Assembly: GCF_008807375.1 (NCBI RefSeq)
Contig: NZ_CP043311.1
Location: 2,646,001 to 2,710,000, forward strand
Reading direction: 5' to 3'
DNA length: 64,000 bases
Source: Pseudomonas lalkuanensis
GTDB lineage: Bacteria > Pseudomonadota > Gammaproteobacteria > Pseudomonadales > Pseudomonadaceae
Part shown: one piece after another, positions 37,538 to 47,764 of the stretch
Numbering within the stretch: the first letter of the stretch is position 1
Layout of the letters: each line of letters begins with the position of its first letter
The notes under the pieces: generated by a model
Told to the model about the DNA's origin: nothing
Seen by the model: only the letters and a program-made list of their open reading frames with translations
The model's database searches: none
Translations under genes and position numbers: made by a program

Positions 37538-38896
37538 ATGTCCCTGGGATTCGATTTCCTGCACTCGCTGCTTGAGGACGACAAAGAGAAGGGCGTCTAC
37601 CGCTGCAAGCGGGAGATGTTCACCGACCCGCGTCTGTTCGAACTGGAAATGAAACACATCTTCGAAGGCAACTGGATCTATCTCGCCCACGAGAGCCAGA
37701 TTCCCGAGAAGAACGACTACCTCACCCTCAACATGGGGCGCCAGCCGATCTTCATCGCGCGCAACAAGGACGGTGAGCTCAATGCCTTCCTCAACGCCTG
37801 CAGCCATCGCGGTGCGCAGCTGTGCCGGCACAAGAGCGGCAACCGTTCCTCCTATACCTGCCCGTTCCACGGCTGGACCTTCAACAACTCCGGCAAGCTG
37901 TTGAAAGTGAAGGACCCGGCTGAAGCCGGCTATCCGTCCAGCTTCAACTGCGAAGGCTCCCACGACCTGACGAAAGTGGCTCGCTTCGAGTCCTATCGCG
38001 GCTTCCTCTTCGGCAGCCTGAACGCCGACGTGAAGCCCCTGGTCGAGCACCTGGGCGAGTCCGCCAAGATCATCGACATGATCGTCGACCAGTCCCCCGA
38101 GGGCCTGGAAGTCCTGCGCGGTTCCTCCAGCTACATCTACGAGGGCAACTGGAAGCTGACCGCCGAAAATGGCGCCGACGGCTACCACGTGAGTTCCGTG
38201 CACTGGAACTACGCCGCCACCCAGAACCAGCGCAAGCAGCGCGAAGCGGGTGAAGAGATCAAGACCATGAGCGCCGGCAGCTGGGCCAAGAACGGCGGTG
38301 GTTTCTACTCCTTCGACCACGGCCACCTGCTGCTCTGGACCCGCTGGGCCAACCCGGAAGACCGTCCGCTCTACGAGCGTCGTGACGAACTGGCCCGGGA
38401 ATTCGGCCAGGCCCGTGCCGACTGGATGATCGAGAACTCGCGCAACCTCTGCCTGTACCCGAACGTCTACCTGATGGACCAGTTCAGCTCGCAGATCCGT
38501 ATCGCCCGGCCGATCTCCGTCAACCAGACCGAGATCACCATCTACTGCATCGCGCCGAAGGGCGAGAGCGCCGAGGCCCGCGCCAAGCGCATCCGCCAGT
38601 ACGAGGACTTCTTCAACGTCAGCGGCATGGCCACTCCGGACGACCTGGAAGAATTCCGCTCCTGCCAGCTGGGCTACCAGGGCAGCCGTGGCTGGAACGA
38701 CATGTCCCGTGGCGCCGAGCACTGGGTCGAAGGCGCCGACGCCGCCGCCCAGGAAATCGACCTGCACCCGCTGCTCTCCGGCGTGCGCACCGAAGACGAA
38801 GGCCTGTTCGTGCTGCAGCACAAGTACTGGCAGGAAACCATGCTCAAGGCCGCCGCGGCCGAGCAGCAACTGATCCCCCTGGAGGCCGTGCAATGA
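37538..38896 (+). CDS. benA: Benzoate 1,2-dioxygenase alpha subunit BenA
   Basis: Large oxygenase subunit of 452 residues. The Rieske cluster is C-x-H and C-x2-H in [11 protein letters not shown] and [11 protein letters not shown], about residues 88-112. The mononuclear iron site is in [16 protein letters not shown], near residue 215. Overall sequence fits BenA better than anthranilate (AntA) or toluate (XylX) forms, though these are close relatives. It converts benzoate with BenB and BenC to the cis-diol. Stop and benB start overlap in ATGA. Confidence 0.95.
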   Translation: MSLGFDFLHSLLEDDKEKGVYRCKREMFTDPRLFELEMKHIFEGNWIYLAHESQIPEKNDYLTLNMGRQPIFIARNKDGELNAFLNACSHRGAQLCRHKSGNRSSYTCPFHGWTFNNSGKLLKVKDPAEAGYPSSFNCEGSHDLTKVARFESYRGFLFGSLNADVKPLVEHLGESAKIIDMIVDQSPEGLEVLRGSSSYIYEGNWKLTAENGADGYHVSSVHWNYAATQNQRKQREAGEEIKTMSAGSWAKNGGGFYSFDHGHLLLWTRWANPEDRPLYERRDELAREFGQARADWMIENSRNLCLYPNVYLMDQFSSQIRIARPISVNQTEITIYCIAPKGESAEARAKRIRQYEDFFNVSGMATPDDLEEFRSCQLGYQGSRGWNDMSRGAEHWVEGADAAAQEIDLHPLLSGVRTEDEGLFVLQHKYWQETMLKAAAAEQQLIPLEAVQ

Positions 38897-39381
38897 GCAT
38901 CTCTTACGACGCCGTGCGCGACTTCCTCTACCGCGAAGCGCGCTACCTGGACGACAAGGACTGGGACAACTGGCTGGAGCTGTACGCCAGCGACGCCAGC
39001 TTCTGGATGCCGTCCTGGGACGACCGCGACGAGCTGACCGAAGACCCGCAGACCGAAATCTCGCTGATCTGGTACGGCAATCGTGGCGGCCTGGAAGACC
39101 GCGTGTTCCGCATCAAGACCGAGCGTTCCAGCGCGACCATGCCGGACACCCGCACCTCCCACAACATCAGCAACATCGAGATCCTCGAAGTGGCCGATGG
39201 GCAGTGCAAGGTGCGCTTCAACTGGCACACCCTGAGCTTCCGCTACAAGACCGTGGACAGCTACTTCGGCACCAGCTTCTACACCCTCGACGTGCGCGGC
39301 GAGAGCCCGCTGATCAAGGCGAAGAAGGTCGTTCTCAAGAACGACTACGTGCGCCAGGTAATAGACATCTACCACATCTAA
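38893..39381 (+). CDS. benB: Benzoate 1,2-dioxygenase beta subunit BenB
   Basis: Small oxygenase subunit of 162 residues, the usual length, with the family features [40 protein letters not shown] and [14 protein letters not shown]. It has no catalytic metal and supports the alpha3-beta3 structure. Translationally coupled to benA. A 152-base spacer separates it from benC, which is long for this operon. Confidence 0.96.
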   Translation: MSISYDAVRDFLYREARYLDDKDWDNWLELYASDASFWMPSWDDRDELTEDPQTEISLIWYGNRGGLEDRVFRIKTERSSATMPDTRTSHNISNIEILEVADGQCKVRFNWHTLSFRYKTVDSYFGTSFYTLDVRGESPLIKAKKVVLKNDYVRQVIDIYHI

Positions 39382-39533
39382 AAACACGGCCTGAGGCTGT
39401 TGCACTTGCCCATGCTGCGTTGGAAGACGGTTCGAAATGCTCATTCACTACAGTGAACTCCGCTTTCTCACCGCCTTCCGCCTTGCCTGGCCTGCGCTCA
39501 CGACGCCCCAGACCGCGTTTTGCGGAGTTTGAT
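39382..39533. other. Spacer inside the ben operon with inverted repeat
   Basis: 152 bases between benB and benC with no coding sense. It holds TTCACT-AC-AGTGAA (39444-39457) and a run GCTTTCTCACCGCCTTCCGC followed by CTTGCCTGGCCTGCGCTCAC. The composition differs from the neighbours and looks like an inserted dispersed repeat of another type than the REP family. Confidence 0.5.
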
Positions 39534-40547
39534 ATGACTCACAAGATCGCACTGACTTTCGAAGACGGCGTCACCCGTTTCATCGACGCCACGCCCAGCG
39601 AAACCGTGGCTGACGCTGCCTATCGGCAGGGCATCAACATCCCGCTGGACTGCCGCGACGGCGCCTGCGGCACCTGCAAGTGCTTCGCCGAAGCCGGCCG
39701 CTACGACCTGGGCCAGGACTACATCGAGGATGCACTGAGCGAGGAAGAAGCCGCCCAGGGCTACGTGCTCACCTGCCAGATGCGCGCCGAGAGCGATTGC
39801 GTGGTGCGCGTGCCGGCGTCCTCCGACGTCTGCAAGACCCAGCAGGCCAGCTTCGAGGCGAGCATCAGCGCCGTGCGCCAGCTCTCCGACAGCACCATTT
39901 CGCTGTCCATCAAGGGCGAGTCCCTCGCCAGGCTGGCCTTCCTGCCGGGCCAGTACGTCAACGTGAAAGTGCCGGGGAGCGAGCAGACCCGGGCCTATTC
40001 CTTCAGCTCCCTGCAGAAGGATGGCGAGGTCAGCTTCCTGATCCGCAACGTGCCGGGCGGCCTGATGAGCAGCTTCCTCACCGGTCTGGCCAAGGCTGGC
40101 GACAGCATGTCCCTGGCCGGTCCGCTGGGCAGCTTCTACCTGCGCGACATCCGTCGCCCGCTGCTGCTGCTGGCCGGCGGCACGGGCCTGGCGCCCTTCA
40201 CCGCGATGCTGGAGAAGATCGCGGAAGAGGGCAGCGATCATGCATTGCACCTGATCTACGGCGTGACCAACGACTTCGACCTGGTGGAGATGGACAAGCT
40301 GGAAGCCTTCGCCGCGCGCATCCCCAACTTCACCTACAGCGCCTGCGTGGCCAACCCGGAAAGCAGCTACCCGCAGAAGGGCTACGTGACCCAGCACATC
40401 GAGCCGAAGCACCTCAACGACGGCGACGTGGATGTCTACCTGTGCGGCCCGCCGCCCATGGTCGAGGCGGTCAGCCAGTACATCCGCGAGCAGGGCATCT
40501 CGCCCGCGAATTTCTACTACGAGAAGTTCGCCGCCAGCGCGGCGTGA
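39534..40547 (+). CDS. benC: Benzoate dioxygenase reductase BenC
   Basis: Electron-transfer flavoprotein of 337 residues. An N-terminal plant-type [2Fe-2S] ferredoxin (CRDGACGTCKCFAEAG plus the later CQM) is followed by an FAD domain (RAYSFSS) and an NADH domain (LLAGGTGLAPFTAML, CGPPPMVEAV). It passes electrons from NADH to the Rieske centre of BenA. Start is the ATG at 39534 after CGGAGTTTGAT. Confidence 0.95.
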   Translation: MTHKIALTFEDGVTRFIDATPSETVADAAYRQGINIPLDCRDGACGTCKCFAEAGRYDLGQDYIEDALSEEEAAQGYVLTCQMRAESDCVVRVPASSDVCKTQQASFEASISAVRQLSDSTISLSIKGESLARLAFLPGQYVNVKVPGSEQTRAYSFSSLQKDGEVSFLIRNVPGGLMSSFLTGLAKAGDSMSLAGPLGSFYLRDIRRPLLLLAGGTGLAPFTAMLEKIAEEGSDHALHLIYGVTNDFDLVEMDKLEAFAARIPNFTYSACVANPESSYPQKGYVTQHIEPKHLNDGDVDVYLCGPPPMVEAVSQYIREQGISPANFYYEKFAASAA

Positions 40548-40557
40548 CGCATGTCGA

Positions 40558-40636
40558 CGTAGGTTGTGGCTGAGCGCAGCGAAGCCCAACGACTCGCGAG
40601 TTGCGTTGGGCCTCGCGTAGCTCGGCCCAACCTACG
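40558..40636. repeat. Second REP family between benC and benD
   Basis: CGTAGGTTG at the left end pairs with CAACCTACG at the right end. Inner pieces GCCCAACGACTCGCGAGTTG and GCGTTGGGC pair too. It is unrelated to the GTGGGAGCGAATTC family and sits inside the operon, where it could stabilise or cut the transcript. Confidence 0.75.
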
Positions 40637-40664
40637 GATTGCATAGCCAATTCAAGGGGCTGCC

Positions 40665-41441
40665 ATGTACAAGAGATTCCAGGACAAGGTCGCGCTGGTC
40701 ACCGGCGCGGCGCAGGGTATCGGCCGCCGCGTGGCCGAGCGGCTGGTGGAGGAGGGCGCACGGGTGGTTGCCGTGGACCGTTCCGAGCTGGTCTTCGAGT
40801 TGCAGGACGAACTGGGAGCGGGCAGCGGGATGCTGGCCCTGACCGCCGACCTCGAACAGTTCGCCGAGTGCCATCGCGTCGCCGCCGCCGCAGTGGAGCG
40901 CTTCGGCCGGTTGGACATCCTCATCAACAACGTGGGCGGGACCATCTGGGCCAAGCCCTACGAGCACTACCAGGAACACGAGATCGAGGCCGAAGTGCGG
41001 CGCTCACTGTTCCCCACCCTCTGGTGCTGCCACGCCGCGCTGCCCTTCATGCTGGAGCAGGGCGCGGGCGCGATCGTTAACGTGTCCTCCATCGCCACCC
41101 GTGGCGTGAACCGCGTGCCCTATGGTGCGGCCAAGGGCGGGGTGAATGCCCTCACCGCCTGCCTGGCCTTCGAGAACGCCGGGCGGGGCATCCGCGTCAA
41201 CGCCACCGCACCGGGCGGCACCGAAGCGCCGCCGCGCCGTATCCCGCGCAACACCGCGCAGCAGAGCGAAGAAGAGAAGGCCTGGTACCAGCAGATCGTG
41301 GACCAGACCATCGATAGCAGCTTGATGAAGCGCTACGGGACCATCGACGAGCAGGTCGGGGCGATCCTTTTCCTCGCCTCCGACGAAGCCACCTACATCA
41401 CCGGCGTAACCCTGCCGGTGGGCGGAGGTGACCTGGGCTGA
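40665..41441 (+). CDS. benD: Benzoate cis-diol dehydrogenase BenD
   Basis: Short-chain dehydrogenase of 258 residues. The NAD motif is TGAAQGIGRRVAE, the catalytic serine lies in NVSSIATRG, and Y-x3-K is in YGAAKGG. It oxidises 1,6-dihydroxycyclohexa-2,4-diene-1-carboxylate with loss of CO2 to catechol. It follows benC after a 117-base gap containing a REP element. Confidence 0.95.
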   Translation: MYKRFQDKVALVTGAAQGIGRRVAERLVEEGARVVAVDRSELVFELQDELGAGSGMLALTADLEQFAECHRVAAAAVERFGRLDILINNVGGTIWAKPYEHYQEHEIEAEVRRSLFPTLWCCHAALPFMLEQGAGAIVNVSSIATRGVNRVPYGAAKGGVNALTACLAFENAGRGIRVNATAPGGTEAPPRRIPRNTAQQSEEEKAWYQQIVDQTIDSSLMKRYGTIDEQVGAILFLASDEATYITGVTLPVGGGDLG

Positions 41442-41461
41442 CAGCCTGTGGGAATTGACCT

Positions 41462-41499
41462 GTGGGAGCGAATTCATTCGCGAATGAATTCGCTCCCAC
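41462..41499. repeat. REP-like palindrome between benD and benK
   Basis: GTGGGAGCGAATTCATTCGC directly followed by GAATGAATTCGCTCCCAC is a perfect, loopless palindrome; the best-preserved copy in the window. Confidence 0.88.
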
Positions 41500-41590
41500 C
41501 AAGAAGTACCTACAGGGCACCACCGGACCGGCACCGTCACGCGCCCGTCCCTGCGGTTTCTACACAACAACAACAAAAGAGACACATGCC

Positions 41591-42922
41591 ATGCGAAAAC
41601 TCGACGTACACGCGATCATCGATAACGCGCGCTTCACGCCCTTCCACTGGATGGTGATGTGCTGGTGCGCACTCCTGCTCATCTTCGACGGCTACGACCT
41701 GTTCATCTACGGCGTGGTCCTGCCCGTGCTCATGAAGGAATGGGGCCTGACCCCGCTTGAAGCCGGCGCCCTGGGCAGCTACGCGCTGTTCGGCATGATG
41801 TTCGGCGCCCTGACCTTCGGTTCCCTGGCCGACAAGATCGGCCGCAAGAAGGGGATCGCCATCTGCTTCGTGCTGTTTTCCGGCTTCACCGTGCTCAATG
41901 GCTTTGCCAGCTCGCCCACCGAATTCGGCATCTGCCGCTTCATCGCCGGCCTCGGCATCGGCGGACTGATGCCCAACGTGGTGGCGCTGATGAACGAGTA
42001 CGCGCCGAAGAAACTGCGCAGCACCCTGGTGGCCATCATGTTCAGCGGCTATTCCCTGGGCGGGATGCTGTCGGCCGGCGTGGGCATCTACATGCTGCCG
42101 CGCTTCGGCTGGGAAGCCATGTTCTTCGCCGCGCTGCTGCCGCTCCTGCTGCTGCCGCTGGTCCTCTGGTACCTGCCGGAATCCGTCGGCTTCCTGCTGC
42201 GCCAGGGCCGCGTCGAACAGGCCCGCGCCATCCTCAAGCGCATCGACCCGCAGGCTTCCATCGGTGACAAGGACGAACTGGTGTTGAACGAAGTGAAAGT
42301 GCAGGGTGCCCCGGTGCTGGAACTCTTCCGCGAAGGCCGTGGCGTGCGCACGCTGATGATCTGGGTGGCGTTCTTCTGCTGCCTGCTGATGGTCTACGCG
42401 CTCAGCTCCTGGTTACCGAAACTGATGGCCAACGCCGGCTACAGCCTGGGCTCCAGCCTGTCGTTCCTGCTGGCCCTGAACTTCGGCGGCATGTTCGGCG
42501 CCATCGCCGGTGGCTGGCTGGGGGACCGCTTCAACCTGCCCAGGGTGGTGGTGGCCTTCTTCATCGTCGCCGCCGTGTCCATCAGCCTGCTGGGCTTCAA
42601 GAGCCCGACCCCGTTGCTTTACCTGCTGATCGCCATCGCCGGCGCCACCACTATCGGCACGCAGATCCTGCTCTACGCCACCGCCGCGCAATTCTATGGC
42701 CTGGCATTCCGCTCCACGGGTCTCGGCTGGGCCTCGGGCATCGGCCGCAACGGCGCCATCGTCGGCCCGCTGCTGGGTGGCGCGCTGCTGGGCATCAACC
42801 TGCCGCTGCAACTGAACTTCATGGCCTTCGCCATTCCGGGTGCCATCGCCGCCCTGGCCATGTGCTTCGTCCACCAGCGCCAGCCCAAGGCCGTGCCGCT
42901 GGCGACCGCCGCCCAGGGTTGA
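41591..42922 (+). CDS. benK: Benzoate MFS transporter BenK
   Basis: Aromatic-acid:H+ symporter of 443 residues with twelve spans. Signature pieces are LLIFDGYDLFIYGVVLPVLM (the DGYD motif of the aromatic-acid symporters) and SLADKIGRKKGIAI. The start is the ATG at 41591, giving MRKLDVHAIIDNARFTPFHW as in other BenK proteins; the longer open frame upstream is only the REP palindrome. Position after benD is the usual one. Confidence 0.94.
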   Translation: MRKLDVHAIIDNARFTPFHWMVMCWCALLLIFDGYDLFIYGVVLPVLMKEWGLTPLEAGALGSYALFGMMFGALTFGSLADKIGRKKGIAICFVLFSGFTVLNGFASSPTEFGICRFIAGLGIGGLMPNVVALMNEYAPKKLRSTLVAIMFSGYSLGGMLSAGVGIYMLPRFGWEAMFFAALLPLLLLPLVLWYLPESVGFLLRQGRVEQARAILKRIDPQASIGDKDELVLNEVKVQGAPVLELFREGRGVRTLMIWVAFFCCLLMVYALSSWLPKLMANAGYSLGSSLSFLLALNFGGMFGAIAGGWLGDRFNLPRVVVAFFIVAAVSISLLGFKSPTPLLYLLIAIAGATTIGTQILLYATAAQFYGLAFRSTGLGWASGIGRNGAIVGPLLGGALLGINLPLQLNFMAFAIPGAIAALAMCFVHQRQPKAVPLATAAQG

Positions 42923-42976
42923 TCCGCCGCGGGGCGCTCGGGCGCCCCCTGCCTGATGAGAAAAAGGAGCGCCGAA

Positions 42977-43045
42977 ATGGCCGCTTTCACCGCCGCCCAG
43001 CTGCGTGCGCCTCGACGTCGAACGATTCAGGGAACGATGCCATGA
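42977..43045 (+). CDS. Possible 22-residue leader ORF coupled to benE
   Basis: ATG at 42977 with AAAAAGGAGCGCCGAA, a better ribosome site than that of benE. The frame is MAAFTAAQLRAPRRRTIQGT plus MP, and its TGA overlaps the benE ATG (ATGA). It could simply bring ribosomes to benE, be a regulatory leader peptide, or be chance. A GC-rich hairpin GGGGCGC/GCGCCCC lies just upstream at 42931-42948. Confidence 0.4.
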   Translation: MAAFTAAQLRAPRRRTIQGTMP

Positions 43046-44256
43046 CCCGCCTGTTCAGGGACTGCTCGCTGTCCGCGCTGGTGGCGGGGTTCATCGCCAC
43101 GGTGATTTCCTACGCCGGCCCGCTGGTGATCATCTTCCAGGCCGCCAAGAGCGCCGGGCTGCCGGCCGAGGTGCTGTCCTCCTGGGTGTGGGCCATCTCC
43201 ATCGGCAGCGCGGTGCTGGGCATCGTGCTCAGCATCCGCTTCCGCGTGCCCATCGTGATCGCCTGGTCGGCGCCCGGCTCGGCGTTGCTGGTGGCCATGC
43301 TGCCGGACATCAGCCTCAACGAGGCGGTGGGGGCCTATATCCTGGCCAATGCGCTGATCCTGCTGGTGGGATTGTCCGGCGCCTTCGACCGCATTGTCGG
43401 CAAGCTGCCGGCGGCCATCTCAGCGGCGATGCTGGCGGGCATCCTGTTCAGCTTCGGAACCCAGCTGTTCGTCTCGCTGAAGGACAAGCCAGCGATGGTG
43501 CTGGCGATGTTCGTCACCTACCTGGCGTTCCGCCGCCTGCTGCCGCGTTACGCGGTGATGGCCGTGCTGGTGGTGGGTTGCGCCTTCGCGTTCGCGGCTG
43601 GCGAGCTGAACGCCTCGGCACTGGTGATCGGCTTCGCCACGCCGGTATGGATCGCCCCGGAATTCAGCTGGCACGCCATGCTCAACATCGCCTTGCCGCT
43701 GGTGATGGTGGCCCTCACCGGGCAGTTCGTGCCGGGCATCGCCGTGCTGCGCAACGACGGCTACCAGACCCCGGCCAGCCCGATCATTTCCGCCAGCGCC
43801 CTGGGCAGCCTGCTGCTGGCGCCGTTTGGCTGCCACGGCCTGAACCTGGCTGCGATCACCGCCGCCATCTGCACCGGCCGCGAGTCCCACGAAGACCGCG
43901 ACAAGCGCTATGTGGCCGGGGTGATCGGTGGGCTGTTCTACCTGCTGCTGGGCATCTTCGGCGCCACCCTGGTGTCCATCTTCAGCGCCTTCCCCAAGGA
44001 GCTGATCGCGGCCCTGGCTGGGCTGGCCCTGTTCGCCGCCATCGCCGGTGCGCTGGCGGGCTCCATGGCCGTGCCGGATGACCGCGAGGCGGCGCTGGTG
44101 ACCTTCCTGGTAACGGCCTCCGGCATGTCCTTCCTCGGACTGTCGGCGGCCTTCTGGGGGCTGATCTTCGGCCTCTTCGCCCACCTGCTGCTGAAGGCGC
44201 GTCGTGCGCCCCAGGCGACACCGGAACGGGAGGAGGCGCTCGAAGCCAATCCCTGA
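43042..44256 (+). CDS. benE: Benzoate transporter BenE
   Basis: Membrane protein of 404 residues of the BenE family with about twelve spans. Typical stretches are RDCSLSALVAGFIATVISYA, PIVIAWSAPGSALL, ALTGQFVPGIAVLRNDGYQT and GCHGLNLAAITAAICTG. The ATG at 43042 matches the family start. It is in the order benK-benE-benF seen in P. putida, but without the catA copy that lies there between them. Confidence 0.93.
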   Translation: MTRLFRDCSLSALVAGFIATVISYAGPLVIIFQAAKSAGLPAEVLSSWVWAISIGSAVLGIVLSIRFRVPIVIAWSAPGSALLVAMLPDISLNEAVGAYILANALILLVGLSGAFDRIVGKLPAAISAAMLAGILFSFGTQLFVSLKDKPAMVLAMFVTYLAFRRLLPRYAVMAVLVVGCAFAFAAGELNASALVIGFATPVWIAPEFSWHAMLNIALPLVMVALTGQFVPGIAVLRNDGYQTPASPIISASALGSLLLAPFGCHGLNLAAITAAICTGRESHEDRDKRYVAGVIGGLFYLLLGIFGATLVSIFSAFPKELIAALAGLALFAAIAGALAGSMAVPDDREAALVTFLVTASGMSFLGLSAAFWGLIFGLFAHLLLKARRAPQATPEREEALEANP

Positions 44257-44386
44257 CCGAGCCCGGTGATGGACCTGCTGCGGGAGCTGTCCGCAGCCAT
44301 CGCCACACCTCTCCCGATTTGCGTGCCAGGGCCCCTATAGAGAGCCCGCGGGGGAGTTCTGTCCCTATAAAAACAAGAGCGACGAC

Positions 44387-45646
44387 ATGACCCACAACAC
44401 AAGCAAACTCTGTGTACTGCTTTCCGCCGGCGTGAGCGCCGGGTTCGCCCAGGCCGCCGAGTCCGGTTTCATTGCCGGCTCCACCGCGACCCTGCAGGCG
44501 CGCAACTACTACTTCAGCCGTGACTACTCGGACATCGTCGGCCCGAACAAACAGTCCAAGGCCGAAGAGTGGGCCCAGGGCTTCATCCTCAACTTCAAGT
44601 CCGGCTACACCCCGGGCCCGGTGGGTTTCGGCCTGGACGCCATCGGCACCCTCGGCATCAAGCTCGACAGCAGCCCCGACCGGGTCAACACCGGCCTGCT
44701 GCCGGTGCAGGACGACGGCGAGGCCGCCGACGAATACAGCCGTCTCGGCGTCGCCGGCAAGATGCGCTTCTCCAGGACCGAGCTGAAGGCCGGCGAGCTG
44801 CAGCCCAACCTGCCGGTGCTGGTATTCAGCGACATCCGCCTGTTGCCGCCCAGCTATCAGGGCGCCAGCATCACCTCCAACGAGATCGCCGGGTTGACCC
44901 TGCAGGGCGGCCACCTGACGTCCACCAGCCTGCGCAACGAGGCCGGCGACGACAAGATGCAGGCCATGCTCGGTCACCTGCCGCAGCGCCAGGCGTCCAG
45001 CGATGCCTTCAACTACGCAGGTGCCGATTACGCCTTCAATTCCAACCGCACGACGGCCAGTGCCTGGTACGCGCAGCTGGAAGACATCTATGACCAGCGC
45101 TTCTTCGGCCTCAAGCACAGCGAGCCGGTGGGCGACTGGGTGCTGGGCGCCAACGTCGGCTACTTCGACTCCAGCGAGGACGGCAGGAAACTGATCGGCG
45201 ACATCGACAACCAGGCCTTCTTCTCCCTGTTGTCGGCCAAGCGTGGCGGCCACACCTTCTTCGTTGGCTACCAGGCCATGTTCGGTGACAGCTCTTTCCC
45301 ACGGGTGTTCGCCAACGTCAGCCCGCTGGGTAACGAGGTGCCGACTTTCGAGTTCGCCTTCGCCGACGAACGCTCGTGGCAGGCGCGCTACGACTACGAC
45401 TTCGCCGCCCTCGGTATTCCCGGCCTGGTGGCCAGCACCCGCTACATCACCGGCGACAACGTGGATACGGGCCAGGGCTTCGAAGGCAAGGACCGGGAGC
45501 GCGACCTGGACATCAGCTACGCCGTCCAGAGCGGCACCCTCAAGGGGCTCGGCGTGCGCGTGCGCAACGTCACCGCGCGCTCCAACTACCGCACCGATAT
45601 CGACGAGAACCGCTTGATCCTGAGTTACACCTGGACGCTGTTCTAA
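44387..45646 (+). CDS. benF: OprD-family outer-membrane porin BenF
   Basis: Porin of 419 residues. A signal peptide ([20 protein letters not shown]) is followed by the OprD barrel: [17 protein letters not shown] near the start, [38 protein letters not shown], and a C terminus ending SYTWTLF with the terminal aromatic residue needed for barrel assembly. Position after benE makes it the benzoate-uptake channel BenF. GAGCGACGAC precedes the ATG. Confidence 0.9.
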   Translation: MTHNTSKLCVLLSAGVSAGFAQAAESGFIAGSTATLQARNYYFSRDYSDIVGPNKQSKAEEWAQGFILNFKSGYTPGPVGFGLDAIGTLGIKLDSSPDRVNTGLLPVQDDGEAADEYSRLGVAGKMRFSRTELKAGELQPNLPVLVFSDIRLLPPSYQGASITSNEIAGLTLQGGHLTSTSLRNEAGDDKMQAMLGHLPQRQASSDAFNYAGADYAFNSNRTTASAWYAQLEDIYDQRFFGLKHSEPVGDWVLGANVGYFDSSEDGRKLIGDIDNQAFFSLLSAKRGGHTFFVGYQAMFGDSSFPRVFANVSPLGNEVPTFEFAFADERSWQARYDYDFAALGIPGLVASTRYITGDNVDTGQGFEGKDRERDLDISYAVQSGTLKGLGVRVRNVTARSNYRTDIDENRLILSYTWTLF

Positions 45647-45688
45647 GACCGAGGGCCGCTGCCTGGCATGGGCAGGGCCTGCTTTACC

Positions 45689-45788
45689 TGTGGGGGCGAT
45701 TTCAATCGCCAGGCGGGTCGGAGGCCCGCCACGTTCAGGCCCAGATGGGGCAGCTGCGCTGCCCTTGGCGAATGAATTCACCTCTACA
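45689..45788. repeat. REP-like element, extended form
   Basis: Left arm TGTGGGGGCGATTTCAATCG and right arm CGAATGAATTCACCTCTACA (diverged), with GCGGGTC/GGCCCGC and GGGGCAGCTGCGCTGCCC inside. Same type as 33390-33487. Lies between benF and the small chemoreceptor gene. Confidence 0.78.
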
Positions 45789-45825
45789 GGACCTTGTATC
45801 CCGCGAAGTAGAAGGAGCTTTTCTC

Positions 45826-46692
45826 ATGCCACGCAATCTTCTGGCCGCACTGCTGCTTGGCAGTGGCGGCCTTCTTTGTCTGTCCGCCCATCTCGCCATC
45901 AGCGCCTGGATGCTGGGCCTGGCCCTGGCCGCCATTGCCGCAGGTGGTGTGCTTTACCATCTGCAGCCGCCCCGGCTGGTCGAGGTGCGGGTCGAGGTAC
46001 CGGTGTACGAGCCGGCGCGCCCGGTTGTCAGCGAACGCGGTCCGGAGCCTGCACCGGTCGCCCCGAGCATCCACTTGAACGCGCCACTGGGCGAGCTGCT
46101 CGACGCCATCCTCCACTGCGAGGCGGACATGCAGTACGCCAACAGCCTGGCCCGCGCGGCCGGCGAAAAGGTGCAGCTCGGCGCCGAGAGCATGCAGGCC
46201 ACCGCAGGTGCCATCGGCGAGCTGGATGCCTACATGGTGCATATCGGCCAGGTGTTCAACGAGCTGGGCAGCCAGTCCATGCGCATCGGCGCCATCGTCG
46301 GGAGCATCCAGGACATCGCCCGGCAGACCAACCTGCTGGCCCTGAATGCCGCCATCGAGGCGGCGCGGGCCGGCGCCCATGGCCGGGGCTTCGCGGTGGT
46401 TGCCGATGAGGTACGCAATCTCTCGCTGCGGGCGAACGAGTCCAGTGGGCAGATCCGCCTGATTGCCGAAGGCCTGCAGAAGGCCGCTGAAGAGGCGAGG
46501 GCGGGAATGGAGCATGTGAGCGGCTCCACCCGCGCCGGTCTGGAGAAATCCGCCGCGGCCCTGCAGGCCATGGGTGAGATGCGGGCAGGGGCGGCGGCGC
46601 GGGTGGAAATCGTCGAGAGGATCGTCCAGCGGCTTGCCGGGCAGCGGAGCCTGGCGCAGCGCATGGCCGGATTGTTGGAAGAGGGCGCCTGA
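45826..46692 (+). CDS. Small methyl-accepting chemotaxis protein without ligand domain
   Basis: Receptor of 288 residues from the ATG at 45826 with GAAGGAGC before it. Two adjacent hydrophobic segments ([40 protein letters not shown]) anchor it. A proline-rich linker ([16 protein letters not shown]) and a short coiled coil with [20 protein letters not shown] follow. There is no periplasmic or PAS domain, so it must sense through the membrane or a partner. Next to ben genes it may serve taxis to aromatic acids, but this is inference from position. Confidence 0.85.
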   Translation: MPRNLLAALLLGSGGLLCLSAHLAISAWMLGLALAAIAAGGVLYHLQPPRLVEVRVEVPVYEPARPVVSERGPEPAPVAPSIHLNAPLGELLDAILHCEADMQYANSLARAAGEKVQLGAESMQATAGAIGELDAYMVHIGQVFNELGSQSMRIGAIVGSIQDIARQTNLLALNAAIEAARAGAHGRGFAVVADEVRNLSLRANESSGQIRLIAEGLQKAAEEARAGMEHVSGSTRAGLEKSAAALQAMGEMRAGAAARVEIVERIVQRLAGQRSLAQRMAGLLEEGA

Positions 46693-46716
46693 GCGGCGCC
46701 CTTTGGCGACTTGGCG

Positions 46717-47700
<984 letters not shown>

Positions 47701-47715
47701 GCTCACACCTCCAAT

Positions 47716-47730
47716 TAGACCAGTCGTCTA
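47716..47730 (-). promoter_or_regulatory. Palindromic operator upstream of acuI
   Basis: TAGAC-CAGTC-GTCTA, a perfect 5+5+5 palindrome 16 bases before the acuI ATG. Its exact twin in arms and spacing lies before the TetR gene at 48411-48425. This is strong evidence that it is the target of that repressor. Confidence 0.83.
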
Positions 47731-47764
47731 TAAATAGGCCCGAAAAACCGCGCGCCCACAGGGG

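Noticed and set aside
37538-40547. Anthranilate dioxygenase antABC as alternative for benABC
   Set aside because: The neighbours benR, benD, benK, benE and benF and the XylS-type promoter fit benzoate. Anthranilate operons lack the diol dehydrogenase and these transporters.
41462-41590. N-terminal extension of BenK starting in the preceding palindrome
   Set aside because: The extra residues are translated REP sequence ([13 protein letters not shown]). The ATG at 41591 gives the family-typical start.
42862-43041. Upstream extension of BenE overlapping benK
   Set aside because: The sequence before 43042 overlaps the end of benK in another frame and shows no conservation; BenE proteins start with the RDCSLSA region.
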